64,000 nt of DNA from Pseudorhodoferax sp965279475. Its GTDB lineage: Bacteria; Pseudomonadota; Gammaproteobacteria; Burkholderiales; Burkholderiaceae_C. A model generated the notes under the pieces. That model ran no database searches. It worked only from the letters and a program-made list of their open reading frames with translations, and had not been told where the DNA came from. The position numbers and the translations under genes were made by a program. Position 1 is the stretch's first letter; each line of letters begins with the position of its first letter. Below are positions 18,492-27,073 of the stretch, piece by piece. The stretch is taken from contig CBDIIA010000003.1 in assembly GCA_965279475.1 (NCBI GenBank), forward strand, positions 1-64,000. The letters run 5' to 3'.

Positions 18492-19348
18492 GCGTTCACG
18501 CCAATATGCAGCGCATCGTGCGTGGCTGCCAGTAGCGCAGGGGCTTCTTCGGCTTCGGCAGATTGCCAGAACGCCGGTCCCTGAACCGTGCGTCCTTGCA
18601 CCTGCCAGCCGGCCTGTGCCCAGGCTTGCAGCGTGCGGGTGGCGGCCGGGCCGACCTGATCGGGTTGGCGAGGCGTTGTGGCCACTTCCAGCCAAACCAG
18701 CCGCTGCTCAGGCGAAAGCGGCGCTGGTGGTGGCTCCAGCGCGCTGCCGACAAGCCCATCCGCCAGCCCGGGCGTGAGTGTGTAGCCAGCGATATCCAGT
18801 TGTTCGCCGGCTGCGAGCCGGCTTTTCAACGCCTGCATGGCACCCTTTGTCCCCGCATCCGTCTGAGCAAGCAGGTCGGCCGCCAGCCGCAGCCGCAAGA
18901 ACTGCTGCAATTGCTGGTTACCAGACAGGAATGTAGGCTGCCAGAACAGCAGGTGGCAGGGTTCGGCAAGTGCGCGCGCCATGTCGCCCGCCAGCAAGCA
19001 GCCGGCGCGTACTCCCCAGAGCCAGAGCGGTACAGGGTCGCCCTGCGGCATCTGCGCGAGCAGCCAGGTGCGCGCCAAAGCTAGATCGTGCAGCCAAGTG
19101 TTCCAGCTGGCGTCGCTAAACTCGCCACTGCTGTCGCCACAGCCCAGCAGGTCGATGTGCAGCACGGCATAGCCGGCCTCGGCCAGCGCGCGGCTTTGCA
19201 ATGCGGCCATGCGCCGGGTCTTGTTCAGTTCTTCGGCAAAAGCATGGACCTGCAAAATCTGCCCACGCAACTGGCCTTGGGCTGGACAGTACCGGCAGTA
19301 CCGCTGGCCGGCCGCAGCAGCAAGAAAGAATCCATGCGCCGTTGTCAT
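18488..19348 (-). CDS. Alpha/beta-hydrolase-fold protein, exosortase A system-associated (hydrolase 2 type)
   Basis: About 286 residues from the ATG at 19348, which overlaps the ACP stop. VHAFAEELNKTRRM and IDLLGCGDSSGEF are hallmarks of the TIGR03101 group. At the expected nucleophile elbow the sequence is WLWGVRAGCLLA, with Arg where Ser or Cys should be, so the protein is unlikely to act as an ordinary serine hydrolase. It is translationally coupled on both sides (ACP upstream, hydrolase 1 downstream), which suggests the two hydrolase-fold proteins form a complex (inferred). Confidence 0.87.
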   Translation of the reverse strand: MTTAHGFFLAAAAGQRYCRYCPAQGQLRGQILQVHAFAEELNKTRRMAALQSRALAEAGYAVLHIDLLGCGDSSGEFSDASWNTWLHDLALARTWLLAQMPQGDPVPLWLWGVRAGCLLAGDMARALAEPCHLLFWQPTFLSGNQQLQQFLRLRLAADLLAQTDAGTKGAMQALKSRLAAGEQLDIAGYTLTPGLADGLVGSALEPPPAPLSPEQRLVWLEVATTPRQPDQVGPAATRTLQAWAQAGWQVQGRTVQGPAFWQSAEAEEAPALLAATHDALHIGVNA

Positions 19349-19614
19349 GCGACGCCAGGGCCTTTTCCCTTGATCTGGCACTCGACGAAACCGACCAAGG
19401 CGCCGACCGTGGCGAAAACGCTTCCATCGATCTCGTCATCGGGCAAGGTGATGCCAAAGTGTGCCTCCAGCGCCGAGATCAGTGACACCACGGCCATGGA
19501 ATCGAGTTCGGGCAAGCTCCCCAGCAACAGCGTCTGCGGCCCGAAGTTCGCAGCCTGACCCTTCAGGTCAAGGGTGTCGTCGAGAACGTGCAGGGTCTCC
19601 AGAAGGACGGTCAT
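19345..19614 (-). CDS. Acyl carrier protein
   Basis: An 89-residue acyl carrier protein. The phosphopantetheine site is LPELDSMAVVSL with Ser39 as attachment residue. Downstream acidic helices (ALEAHFGITLPDDEIDG) are typical of ACPs. It is the first gene of a tightly overlapping leftward trio with the two hydrolase-fold proteins. Together with the AMP-forming ligase (21605) and PLP decarboxylase (23175), it probably carries an acyl or aminoacyl group destined for the polysaccharide or its modification. Confidence 0.9.
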   Translation of the reverse strand: MTVLLETLHVLDDTLDLKGQAANFGPQTLLLGSLPELDSMAVVSLISALEAHFGITLPDDEIDGSVFATVGALVGFVECQIKGKGPGVA

Positions 19615-19737
19615 GGGAACGTGATGGGCAAGTGCCTCAGGTGCGTCAAAGATTGATTCTATGAACAAGTAGACACAGACCTTCGGCTTGGCGGGGCAAA
19701 CCCCGTACCATTGGCGTGGCAAAAAAAGAATCTGGGA

Positions 19738-21198
19738 GTGCCTTTGATCACTGCGAACGTTTCTGGCGGCCCCTCGGCTGCGCCTTTGGTCGTAGACCTG
19801 GACGGCACGCTGACGCCAACCGATACATTGGCGGAAGCTACTATCCGGCTGCTCAAGCAGCGACCCTGGCTGGTGCTGAACGTACTGGTGTGGCTGTTTC
19901 TGGGACGTGCCCAATTCAAGGAGCGTGTGGCGTCCCGGTTCAGCCTGTCGGTTCACAGCATTCCCTGGCGCGAGGATTTTCTCGGTTGGTTGCGAGCCGA
20001 ACGGGAGAGCGGCCGTCGGCTGATCCTGGCCACGGCCGCCCATCGGTCCATTGCGGATGCGGTGGCAGCCCATCTGGGCATCTTTTCTTCGGTGTTGGCC
20101 ACCGATGCAGGGGGGCATAACCTCAAAGGGGCGAACAAGCTGGCAGCCATTCGTGCGCAGGTGGGCGAGCGTTTTTCCTATGCCGGGGACAGCAGCGCCG
20201 ATCTGGCGGTCTGGCGCGGCGCCGAGACCGCCGTCCTGGTGGGTGTTTCGCCCCAATTGGCGCGCGCTGCGGCCGCTGCGACGCGCGTGGAGATCACGTT
20301 CGCCAATCCACCGCGGGGCCTGCGCGTGTGGGTGCGCGCGCTGCGTGTGCACCAGTGGGTAAAGAACGTGTTGATCTTCGTGCCGCTGCTGACCTCGTTC
20401 GCGTTCTTCGACTTGCAGGCCTCGGGCCGGGGACTGCTGGCTTTCATTGCGTTTTCGCTGGCGGCTTCTGCCACGTACATCTTCAACGATCTGTGGGACC
20501 TGGACAGCGACCGCCAGCACGCGCGCAAGCGTGCTCGGCCGTTCGCAAGCGTCAGCTTGCCGATCAGCCGGGGCGTCGCGGTGGCGGGCCTGCTGCTGCT
20601 GGTGGCGTTCGCCGTGGCCGTTGCGCTGTCACCCGCGATGGCGCTGGTGCTGCTGGTCTATGTGGTGCTGACCACGGTCTATAGCCTGGTACTCAAGCAC
20701 TACGTCATCGTGGACGTGCTGATGCTGGCACTGCTGTACACGCTACGCGTGATAAGCGGTTCGGTTGCGACTGGTATCGCCGTGACTCCCTGGCTGCTGG
20801 CCTTCAGCGTGTTCACGTTTTTCGGTCTGGCGCTGGTCAAGCGCTGCGCTGAACTGGTGTCGCTGGAGCGTGCCGGCAAGGAGGGCGCCAAGGGCCGCGA
20901 CTACCAGGTTGGTGACTTGGCCGTACTGTGGCCATTGGGCGTGGGCGCCAGTCTGTGCGCGGTGGTGGTGTTTGGCCTGTACATCGGTTCGCCCGAGGCG
21001 CAGGTACATTACCGCAATTCCGCCCCGCTGTGGCTGGCTGGCGTGGGCCTCATCTACTGGGTAGCGCGGCTATGGATCAAAACCGCTCGCGGCGAGATGC
21101 ACGACGACCCGATCGTCTTTGCCATTCGGGATTTCGGCAGCCGCGTGACGATTGTTGCCATGCTCGGCCTGGTGATCGCCGGCCACTTCTTCGGTTGA
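19738..21198 (+). CDS. HAD phosphatase - UbiA prenyltransferase fusion
   Basis: About 486 residues. The N-terminal 200 are a HAD-type phosphatase: VVDLDGTLTPTD (motif I), KGANKLAAI with the motif III Lys, and YAGDSSADLAV (motif IV). The rest is a UbiA-family membrane prenyltransferase with IFNDLWDLDSDRQH, the N..D..D prenyl-diphosphate/Mg site. UbiA homologues in cell-wall pathways join phosphoribose diphosphate to polyprenyl phosphate, and the HAD domain could remove the phosphate afterwards, giving a lipid-linked pentose; this is inferred. The frame is open to TTG 19711; GTG 19738 is chosen after AAAGAATCTGGGA, but the start is uncertain. Confidence 0.85.
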   Translation: MPLITANVSGGPSAAPLVVDLDGTLTPTDTLAEATIRLLKQRPWLVLNVLVWLFLGRAQFKERVASRFSLSVHSIPWREDFLGWLRAERESGRRLILATAAHRSIADAVAAHLGIFSSVLATDAGGHNLKGANKLAAIRAQVGERFSYAGDSSADLAVWRGAETAVLVGVSPQLARAAAAATRVEITFANPPRGLRVWVRALRVHQWVKNVLIFVPLLTSFAFFDLQASGRGLLAFIAFSLAASATYIFNDLWDLDSDRQHARKRARPFASVSLPISRGVAVAGLLLLVAFAVAVALSPAMALVLLVYVVLTTVYSLVLKHYVIVDVLMLALLYTLRVISGSVATGIAVTPWLLAFSVFTFFGLALVKRCAELVSLERAGKEGAKGRDYQVGDLAVLWPLGVGASLCAVVVFGLYIGSPEAQVHYRNSAPLWLAGVGLIYWVARLWIKTARGEMHDDPIVFAIRDFGSRVTIVAMLGLVIAGHFFG

Positions 21199-21210
21199 GG
21201 ACAGCACATC

Positions 21211-21576
21211 ATGCACCCCTTCGTATTGGCTGTGGTCAGCGTCGCCATGTCGGTCGCCGCCCAGTTCCTGTTGAAAGCCGGCATGTCGCAGCCTCAGACG
21301 CAAGCGGCGATGGCTGGAGGCCTGTCGGCACAAAGCATTTGGACAGCAATGACCCAACCCTATGTCCTGGGCGGTTTTTGCTTGTACGGCCTGGGCGCGG
21401 TGGTGTGGCTGTCCGTGCTGTCGACGTGGGATGTCAGCAAGGCCTATCCACTCGTCGGCATGGGCTTTGCGTTTACTGCGCTGATTGGTTTTTTGCTGGG
21501 TGAGCAGGTTACGCTGACACGTTTGGTAGGCGTGACGCTGGTTTGTGCTGGGGTCGCAGTGGTCGCGAGGAGCTGA
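21211..21576 (+). CDS. Small EamA/SMR-like membrane transporter
   Basis: A 121-residue protein with four hydrophobic helices, like small multidrug-resistance and ArnE/ArnF half-transporters (VLSTWDVSKAYPLVGMGFAFTA segment region; GFLLGEQVTLTRLVGVTL at the end). TTGAGGACAG precedes the ATG. It follows the HAD-UbiA gene by 12 bases. By analogy with ArnE/F it could flip a polyprenyl-phosphate-sugar made by the UbiA protein; that is inferred from pairing, not from sequence. Confidence 0.78.
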   Translation: MHPFVLAVVSVAMSVAAQFLLKAGMSQPQTQAAMAGGLSAQSIWTAMTQPYVLGGFCLYGLGAVVWLSVLSTWDVSKAYPLVGMGFAFTALIGFLLGEQVTLTRLVGVTLVCAGVAVVARS

Positions 21577-21604
21577 ACGCGAGTCAGCGTCCATCTTGCC
21601 TGCC

Positions 21605-23182
21605 ATGACCTCCGCTATGTTGCTCGTCGATCTGTTGGACCACGCAGCCGCGCGCTGGCCAAGCCGCCCTGCGCTGACGCACGGTGCAACCACGCTGCCG
21701 TATGCCGCGGTGCAGCAGCAGGTGCTTACGGCCGCGAACGGTCTGGCCGCGTTGGGATTGCAGCGCGGTCAACGCGTCGCGCTGTACCTGGACAAATGCA
21801 TTGAGATGGTGGTGGTGTGTTTCGGGGTCACCGCCGCGGGAGGAGTCTTCGTGCCGGTCAACCCGGTGCTCAAGCCCGAGCAAGTGGCTCACATTCTGCG
21901 CGACTCGGGTGCCTGCATATTGGTCACGTCGTCGGAGCGCCTGGAGCGGCTGGCCCCGTTCCTTGAAAGCTGCGCCAGTCTGCACCACGTGGTGTGTACC
22001 GGCGTTGACGTGCCGCGGTCAATGGGTGTGACAGCGGTGACGTGGCCGCAATTCACCGCTTCCTCGCCGGCCGTGCATTGCCGCGGCATCGACCATGACA
22101 TGGCTGCCATCCTCTACACCTCGGGCAGTACCGGCTTGCCCAAGGGTGTGGTGCTGTCGCATCGCAATCTGGTGGCCGGCGCAACCAGCGTCGCCGCATA
22201 CCTGGGCCATCAACCGGACGACAGCCTGCTGGCGGTGCTGCCCCTTTCGTTTGATGCTGGCTTCAGTCAACTGACGACGGCTTTTGCCAGCGGTGCGCGC
22301 GTGGTGCTGCTCAACTATCTGCTTCCGCGCGACGTGCTCAAAGCGATGGCTCAGGAGCGCGTTACGGGGCTTACTGCCGTGCCGCCGATGTACATCCAAC
22401 TTGCAGCGCTGCAGTGGCCGGAAGAAAGCTGCCGGTACCTGCGCTACTTCGCCAATACCGGTGGTCATTTGCCGCGGGAGACGCTCGCCCGGCTGCGTCT
22501 GCAGGTGCCGACAGCCAGGCCGTTCCTGATGTACGGCCTGACCGAGGCTTTCCGTTCCACCTACTTGCCGCCTGAAGAGGTGGACCGCCGACCCGACTCC
22601 ATCGGCAAGGCCATTCCGAATGCCGAAATTCTCGTGCTGCGCGAAGACGGTACGCGTTGTGCCCCGGATGAGCCCGGCGAGTTGGTGCATCGGGGAGCGC
22701 TGGTGGGTCTGGGTTATTGGAACGACCCGGCCAAGACAGCCGAGCGCTACCGGCCGCTGCCGCAGCGCGAGAGCGGCCTGCCGTTGCCAGAGATCGCCGT
22801 TTTCTCTGGCGATACCGTGCGCATGGACGAAGACGGTTTTCTGTACTTCATCGGCCGGCGCGACGAGATGATCAAGTCTTCCGGCTACCGCATTAGCCCG
22901 ACCGAGGTGGAAGACGTGCTGTACGGCACGCAGTTGGTCGGCGAATGTGCGGCTTTCGGAGTGCCGCATGCAACGCTTGGTCAGACCGTGCAGGTGGTTG
23001 CGACGCCAGCAGATGACAGCGCGCTGAACGTGGCGGCCCTGCTGTCCGCATGCCGGGCCACCATGCCGGCCTACATGGTGCCGGCTGGAGTGCAGGTGGT
23101 GGCGGGACCGCTACCGCGCAATCCCAACGGTAAGATCGACCGCCGCCGCTTGGCTGCCGAATGGAATAGCACCGATGCCTGA
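21605..23182 (+). CDS. AMP-forming acyl-CoA ligase, exosortase A system-associated
   Basis: A 525-residue member of the ANL adenylation superfamily, matching TIGR03098. The AMP-binding P-loop is ILYTSGSTGLPKGVVLSH; MYGLTEAFRST is the A5 region; GRRDEMIKSSGYRISPTEVE is the A8 hinge, and NPNGKIDRRRL carries the catalytic Lys. The ATG at 21605 is chosen over the longer frame that overlaps the upstream gene. It likely activates a carboxylic or amino acid and loads it on the ACP encoded at 19345. The stop overlaps the start of the decarboxylase by 8 bases. Confidence 0.92.
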   Translation: MTSAMLLVDLLDHAAARWPSRPALTHGATTLPYAAVQQQVLTAANGLAALGLQRGQRVALYLDKCIEMVVVCFGVTAAGGVFVPVNPVLKPEQVAHILRDSGACILVTSSERLERLAPFLESCASLHHVVCTGVDVPRSMGVTAVTWPQFTASSPAVHCRGIDHDMAAILYTSGSTGLPKGVVLSHRNLVAGATSVAAYLGHQPDDSLLAVLPLSFDAGFSQLTTAFASGARVVLLNYLLPRDVLKAMAQERVTGLTAVPPMYIQLAALQWPEESCRYLRYFANTGGHLPRETLARLRLQVPTARPFLMYGLTEAFRSTYLPPEEVDRRPDSIGKAIPNAEILVLREDGTRCAPDEPGELVHRGALVGLGYWNDPAKTAERYRPLPQRESGLPLPEIAVFSGDTVRMDEDGFLYFIGRRDEMIKSSGYRISPTEVEDVLYGTQLVGECAAFGVPHATLGQTVQVVATPADDSALNVAALLSACRATMPAYMVPAGVQVVAGPLPRNPNGKIDRRRLAAEWNSTDA

Positions 23183-24428
23183 GGCGAACGCGACCCCACC
23201 CGCTCTGCAGCACGCCGAGATGACGCAATTCCCGGTGCGCGATGGTGAGCTGGTCGTGGGGGGGATGCCCCTGACGCGTCTGGCGGCGCGTGTGGGACAG
23301 ACGCCGTTTTATGTTTACGACCGTGCGTTGCTGCACGCGCGCGTGGCCGAGTTGCGCGCGGCCTTGCCGCCGGCGGTGCAACTGCATTACGCGATGAAGG
23401 CCAATCCCATGCCTGCGCTGGTCGCGTACCTGGCCGGCTTGGTCGATGGCGTCGACGTGGCTTCGGCTGGCGAGTTGGCGGTCGCGCTGGACGCTGGCGC
23501 CGACCCAGCCGATATCAGCTTTGCCGGACCCGGCAAGCGCGATGCAGAGCTGCGGCAGGCGGTGGCGGCCGGTGTGCTGGTCAACCTTGAATCGGCACGA
23601 GAAATCGCGCCGCTGGCTACCGCTTCCGCTGCGCTAGGACTGCCGGCACGGGTGGCCGTCCGTGTCAATCCCGACTTCGAGCTCAAGGGCTCGGGCATGC
23701 GCATGGGTGGAGGTGCAAAGCCCTTCGGTGTGGACGCCGAGCAGGTGCCTTCGCTGTTGCGCGAGATCGCCGCGGCCGGGCTGGTTTTCGAGGGTTTTCA
23801 CTTGTTTGCGGGCTCGCAGAGTCTGCGGGCCGAGGCCATCTGCGAAGCGCAGCGCCTGTCGTACGACCTGGCATTGCGACTGGCTGCGCAAGCGCCCGGT
23901 GCCGTGCGCACGCTGAACCTGGGGGGCGGTTTCGGCATTCCGTACTTTCCGGGCGAGCGGCGCTTGGCATTGCAGCCGATCGCCGACAACCTGGCCGCGC
24001 TGTGCGCCCGTGCGGCCGCGGAGTTGCCCCAGGCCAAATTGACGTTGGAACTGGGCCGTTATCTGGTCGGCGAGGCCGGCCTCTACGTCTGTCGCGTGCT
24101 GGACCGAAAGATCTCGCGTGGCCAGATTTTCCTGGTGACCGATGGCGGGCTGCACCAGCATCTGGCGGCCTCGGGCAATTTTGGGCAGGTCGTGCGGCGC
24201 AACTACCCGGTGACGATCGGCAATCGCATGGGTGTTGCACCCGCATTGGATGCGACCACGATCGTCGGTCCGTTGTGCACGCCGCTGGACCTCTTGGCTG
24301 AACGTGCTGCGCTGCCTGGCGCGCGAGAGGGCGACTTGGTCGTGGTGTTCCAATCGGGCGCTTACGGTGCTTCGGCCAGCCCGCATCGCTTCTTGGGGCA
24401 TCCAGCCTGTTTGGAAGTGTTAGTCTGA
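23175..24428 (+). CDS. PLP-dependent decarboxylase, exosortase A system-associated
   Basis: A 417-residue fold-type III (alanine racemase/LysA-like) PLP enzyme of the TIGR03099 group. HYAMKANPMPA contains the Schiff-base Lys75; the phosphate-binding Gly loop is LNLGGGFGIPY; the C-terminal FQSGAYGASASP matches the second active-site segment. These enzymes decarboxylate amino acids such as diaminopimelate or a related compound; the substrate in exosortase-A loci is not known. Overlap with the ligase gene indicates coupled translation and a shared pathway. Confidence 0.92.
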   Translation: MPEANATPPALQHAEMTQFPVRDGELVVGGMPLTRLAARVGQTPFYVYDRALLHARVAELRAALPPAVQLHYAMKANPMPALVAYLAGLVDGVDVASAGELAVALDAGADPADISFAGPGKRDAELRQAVAAGVLVNLESAREIAPLATASAALGLPARVAVRVNPDFELKGSGMRMGGGAKPFGVDAEQVPSLLREIAAAGLVFEGFHLFAGSQSLRAEAICEAQRLSYDLALRLAAQAPGAVRTLNLGGGFGIPYFPGERRLALQPIADNLAALCARAAAELPQAKLTLELGRYLVGEAGLYVCRVLDRKISRGQIFLVTDGGLHQHLAASGNFGQVVRRNYPVTIGNRMGVAPALDATTIVGPLCTPLDLLAERAALPGAREGDLVVVFQSGAYGASASPHRFLGHPACLEVLV

Positions 24429-24491
24429 GTTGGCTGCAGCGTTCGGGTCGGTATTGCTGACTTGGCTTGCCGCGCACAACGTATCCCGTCC

Positions 24492-25355
24492 ATGAACGAA
24501 AATTCTTTCGCCCCTCGCCGCGCCACGCCCCTTGTTTCGGTATGCATTCCCACCTTCCGTGGCGAGGCCACGATCGCGCAAGCTATCGAATCCGTCCTGG
24601 CGCAGACCATGGTGGATTTCGAACTGGTGGTCGTTGACGATGGTTCGCCGGATGGAACGCGGGACATCATCGCGCGCTACTCCGATACGCGCATTCGTTT
24701 CTACTGCAATGCATCGAACCTGGGGCCACAGGGCAATTGGAACCGCTGCCTGGAGCTCGCGACTGGCACGTATTTCAAGCTGCTGCCGCACGACGATACC
24801 TTGGCGGTCGACTGCCTGCAGCGCCAAGTGGACGTGTTCAACGCTGATACAGACCAGGCCATCGCATTGACGTTCTGCGCCCGCACCGTACTTGGTCCCG
24901 ATGGCCAGCCCTTGGGCCGCCGGCGCTTTGCTCGGCAATCGACGGGGCACGTCGGTGCCGATGAACTCAAGCTGGCCTGCGTGCGGGCCGGCACCAATGT
25001 GCTGGGTGAGCCTGGGGCCTTGATGTTTCGCCGGTCGCTCGCGATGCGTGTGGGTCTTTTTGATGCAACAAATCCATACGTCATCGATCTCGACTATTGG
25101 TTTCGCTTGCTGTCGCATGGGGATGGCTACTACATTGACGAGAACCTGGCTTCGTTTCGTGTATCCCGAACATCGTGGAGCAATGCGATTGGCCAGCGGC
25201 AGAGCACGGAATTCTCGGAGTTCATCGGCCGTATGCAAAAGCAAGGCTTGGTCAAGCTCTCTGCATTGGACATCGTCAGGTCACGCTTTGCTGCAATAGT
25301 GAACAAATGGTTGCGCCTGGTGTTTTATTCCATTTTTTTGCGCAAGAAGAATTGA
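24492..25355 (+). CDS. Family 2 glycosyltransferase
   Basis: A 287-residue GT-A enzyme: VSVCIPTFRGE, VVVDDGSPDGT, NLGPQGNWNRCL and FKLLPHDDTL with the D.D-type site. The ATG at 24492 follows an untypical leader; an upstream TTG at 24462 is less likely. The gene and those after it are visibly less GC-rich than the flanks. Probably transfers one sugar of the repeat unit; donor unknown. Confidence 0.87.
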   Translation: MNENSFAPRRATPLVSVCIPTFRGEATIAQAIESVLAQTMVDFELVVVDDGSPDGTRDIIARYSDTRIRFYCNASNLGPQGNWNRCLELATGTYFKLLPHDDTLAVDCLQRQVDVFNADTDQAIALTFCARTVLGPDGQPLGRRRFARQSTGHVGADELKLACVRAGTNVLGEPGALMFRRSLAMRVGLFDATNPYVIDLDYWFRLLSHGDGYYIDENLASFRVSRTSWSNAIGQRQSTEFSEFIGRMQKQGLVKLSALDIVRSRFAAIVNKWLRLVFYSIFLRKKN

Positions 25356-25422
25356 CCAATGCATCGATTTGCCGATGGATCCATTTCGGCCTTCCTAAGG
25401 TGACATCCAGTAATTGCGAACC

Positions 25423-26361
25423 ATGACCTTTCAACTGTCCGTTGTCGTCCCTTGTTACAACGAAGAAGAGGTGTTGCCAGAGACCAATCGTCGGTTGTTG
25501 GCGTTGCTGGCGCGACTGCGCGAGCAGGAACTGATTGCTGAAACCAGCGCCATCTACTATGTCGACGACGGCAGCAAAGACAAAACTTGGCGGTCGATCG
25601 AGGCTATGGCCGGGTCTGACAGCCGCGTCCACGGTTTGAAGTTATCGCGTAACCAGGGGCACCAAGCTGCGTTGCTGGCAGGTTTGCTGTCTGCGCCGGG
25701 TGATGCCATCGTCAGCATCGACGCCGACCTGCAGGACGACGTGGCAGTCATCGAAGAGATGGTCAAAGCCTTCGCAATCGGAACTGACGTGGTGTACGGT
25801 GTACGTGATTCGCGATCGACTGACAGCGCGTTCAAGCGCAACACCGCGCTTGCTTACTACGCGACGATGAAACGGATGGGTGTAGACCTTGTCCACAACC
25901 ATGCCGATTTCCGTTTGCTGAGCCGCCGGGCAGTCGAGTCCCTGCGCCAGTATGACGAAGTCAATGTCTTTTTACGCGGCATCGTGCCCTTGCTCGGCTA
26001 TAGCACGTCGACGGTCCGCTACGACCGGGCCGAACGATTTGCCGGTGTATCAAAATACCCGTTGAAAAAGATGTTGACCTTCGCGATCGAAGGCGTCACG
26101 TCGTTCAGCGTTGTTCCGTTGCGGTTGATCACGTTCCTGGGTTTTTTGGTGTGTGCACTCAGTTTCGCGATGATCATCTACGTTCTTTACGGAACGCTTG
26201 TGCGCAATGCGGTCTTGCCAGGCTGGGCATCGTCCGTCATTCCGATCTATTTCCTTGGAGGGATACAGATCATGGCAATAGGCGTGCTCGGCGAGTACAT
26301 TGGAAAGATTTACATGGAATCCAAGCGCCGACCCAAGTATTTCGTAGAAAGCCGGGTTTGA
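25423..26361 (+). CDS. Family 2 glycosyltransferase, GtrB/polyprenyl-phosphate type
   Basis: A 312-residue membrane-bound GT2: VVVPCYNEEEVLP, YYVDDGSKD, SRNQGHQAALLAGL, SIDADLQDD and VYGVRDSR follow the GtrB/ArnC order, with two C-terminal membrane helices and GEYIGKIYMESKRRP at the end. GtrB-like enzymes charge undecaprenyl phosphate with a sugar, which fits the GtrA protein encoded at 15813. Starts at ATG 25423. Confidence 0.9.
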   Translation: MTFQLSVVVPCYNEEEVLPETNRRLLALLARLREQELIAETSAIYYVDDGSKDKTWRSIEAMAGSDSRVHGLKLSRNQGHQAALLAGLLSAPGDAIVSIDADLQDDVAVIEEMVKAFAIGTDVVYGVRDSRSTDSAFKRNTALAYYATMKRMGVDLVHNHADFRLLSRRAVESLRQYDEVNVFLRGIVPLLGYSTSTVRYDRAERFAGVSKYPLKKMLTFAIEGVTSFSVVPLRLITFLGFLVCALSFAMIIYVLYGTLVRNAVLPGWASSVIPIYFLGGIQIMAIGVLGEYIGKIYMESKRRPKYFVESRV

Positions 26362-26383
26362 ATTTCAAGATCGAAAGTTCGAT

Positions 26384-27025
26384 ATGACAGTCGATTTGTC
26401 CGAAGCCCAGATCGAGGGATTTGACCGGGACTATGCGGACGAGCAACTGCGGCGATCCCAACATCCGATGCGGCGTTTGATCAAAAGCTTCTATCTGCGC
26501 CGGGTGTTGGCGGACGTTCGTGGGCCTACCATCGACTATGGATGTGGGGCCGGGCAGTTGTTGCGCCGGCTTCCGTCGGGCTCGGTCGGTCTGGAGGTCA
26601 ATCCGCACCTGATCGCCGCTTTGCGTGCGACGGGTCTGGATGTACGACCGTGGCAGACCAATGACGACGCGTGGGATCTCAGTGGGCTCGAACATGCTGG
26701 TTACCGCACGCTGGTGATCTCGCATGTACTGGAGCATCTGCCCGACCCTACGCAGGCGTTGGCGCGACTGCTGCGCGGATGTCGACGGATTGGCGTGGAG
26801 CGGTTGATCGCCGTCGTGCCTGGCGCCTTGGGCTTCGCTCGTGACTCTACACATCTCACTTTCATCGACGATGCCTATGTCGAAAAAAACGGGTGGGAGC
26901 GATTGGCTGATTCACGCCTGAAGCGTCAGCGCTTCTTCCCGTTGCCATGGGAGGGCGGGGGGCGCATTTATCTATATAACGAGATGCAACTGGTATTCGA
27001 CCTGAATGAATTGACACCCTCTTAG
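26384..27025 (+). CDS. Class I SAM-dependent methyltransferase
   Basis: A 213-residue methyltransferase. IDYGCGAGQLLRRLP is the SAM-binding motif I, VGLEVNP motif II, and VISHVLEHLPDP motif IV. Such genes at the end of EPS clusters usually O-methylate a sugar; here acceptor is unknown. It starts 22 bases after the GtrB-like gene. Its TAG stop lies in the loop of a short CCCTCT/AGAGGG hairpin (27017-27033), which might act as a weak terminator before the convergent gene. Confidence 0.85.
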   Translation: MTVDLSEAQIEGFDRDYADEQLRRSQHPMRRLIKSFYLRRVLADVRGPTIDYGCGAGQLLRRLPSGSVGLEVNPHLIAALRATGLDVRPWQTNDDAWDLSGLEHAGYRTLVISHVLEHLPDPTQALARLLRGCRRIGVERLIAVVPGALGFARDSTHLTFIDDAYVEKNGWERLADSRLKRQRFFPLPWEGGGRIYLYNEMQLVFDLNELTPS

Positions 27026-27073
27026 AGAGAGGGCTCACTTAACCTGTAGAGTTCCCGCTACGTTGGCGTTGCG

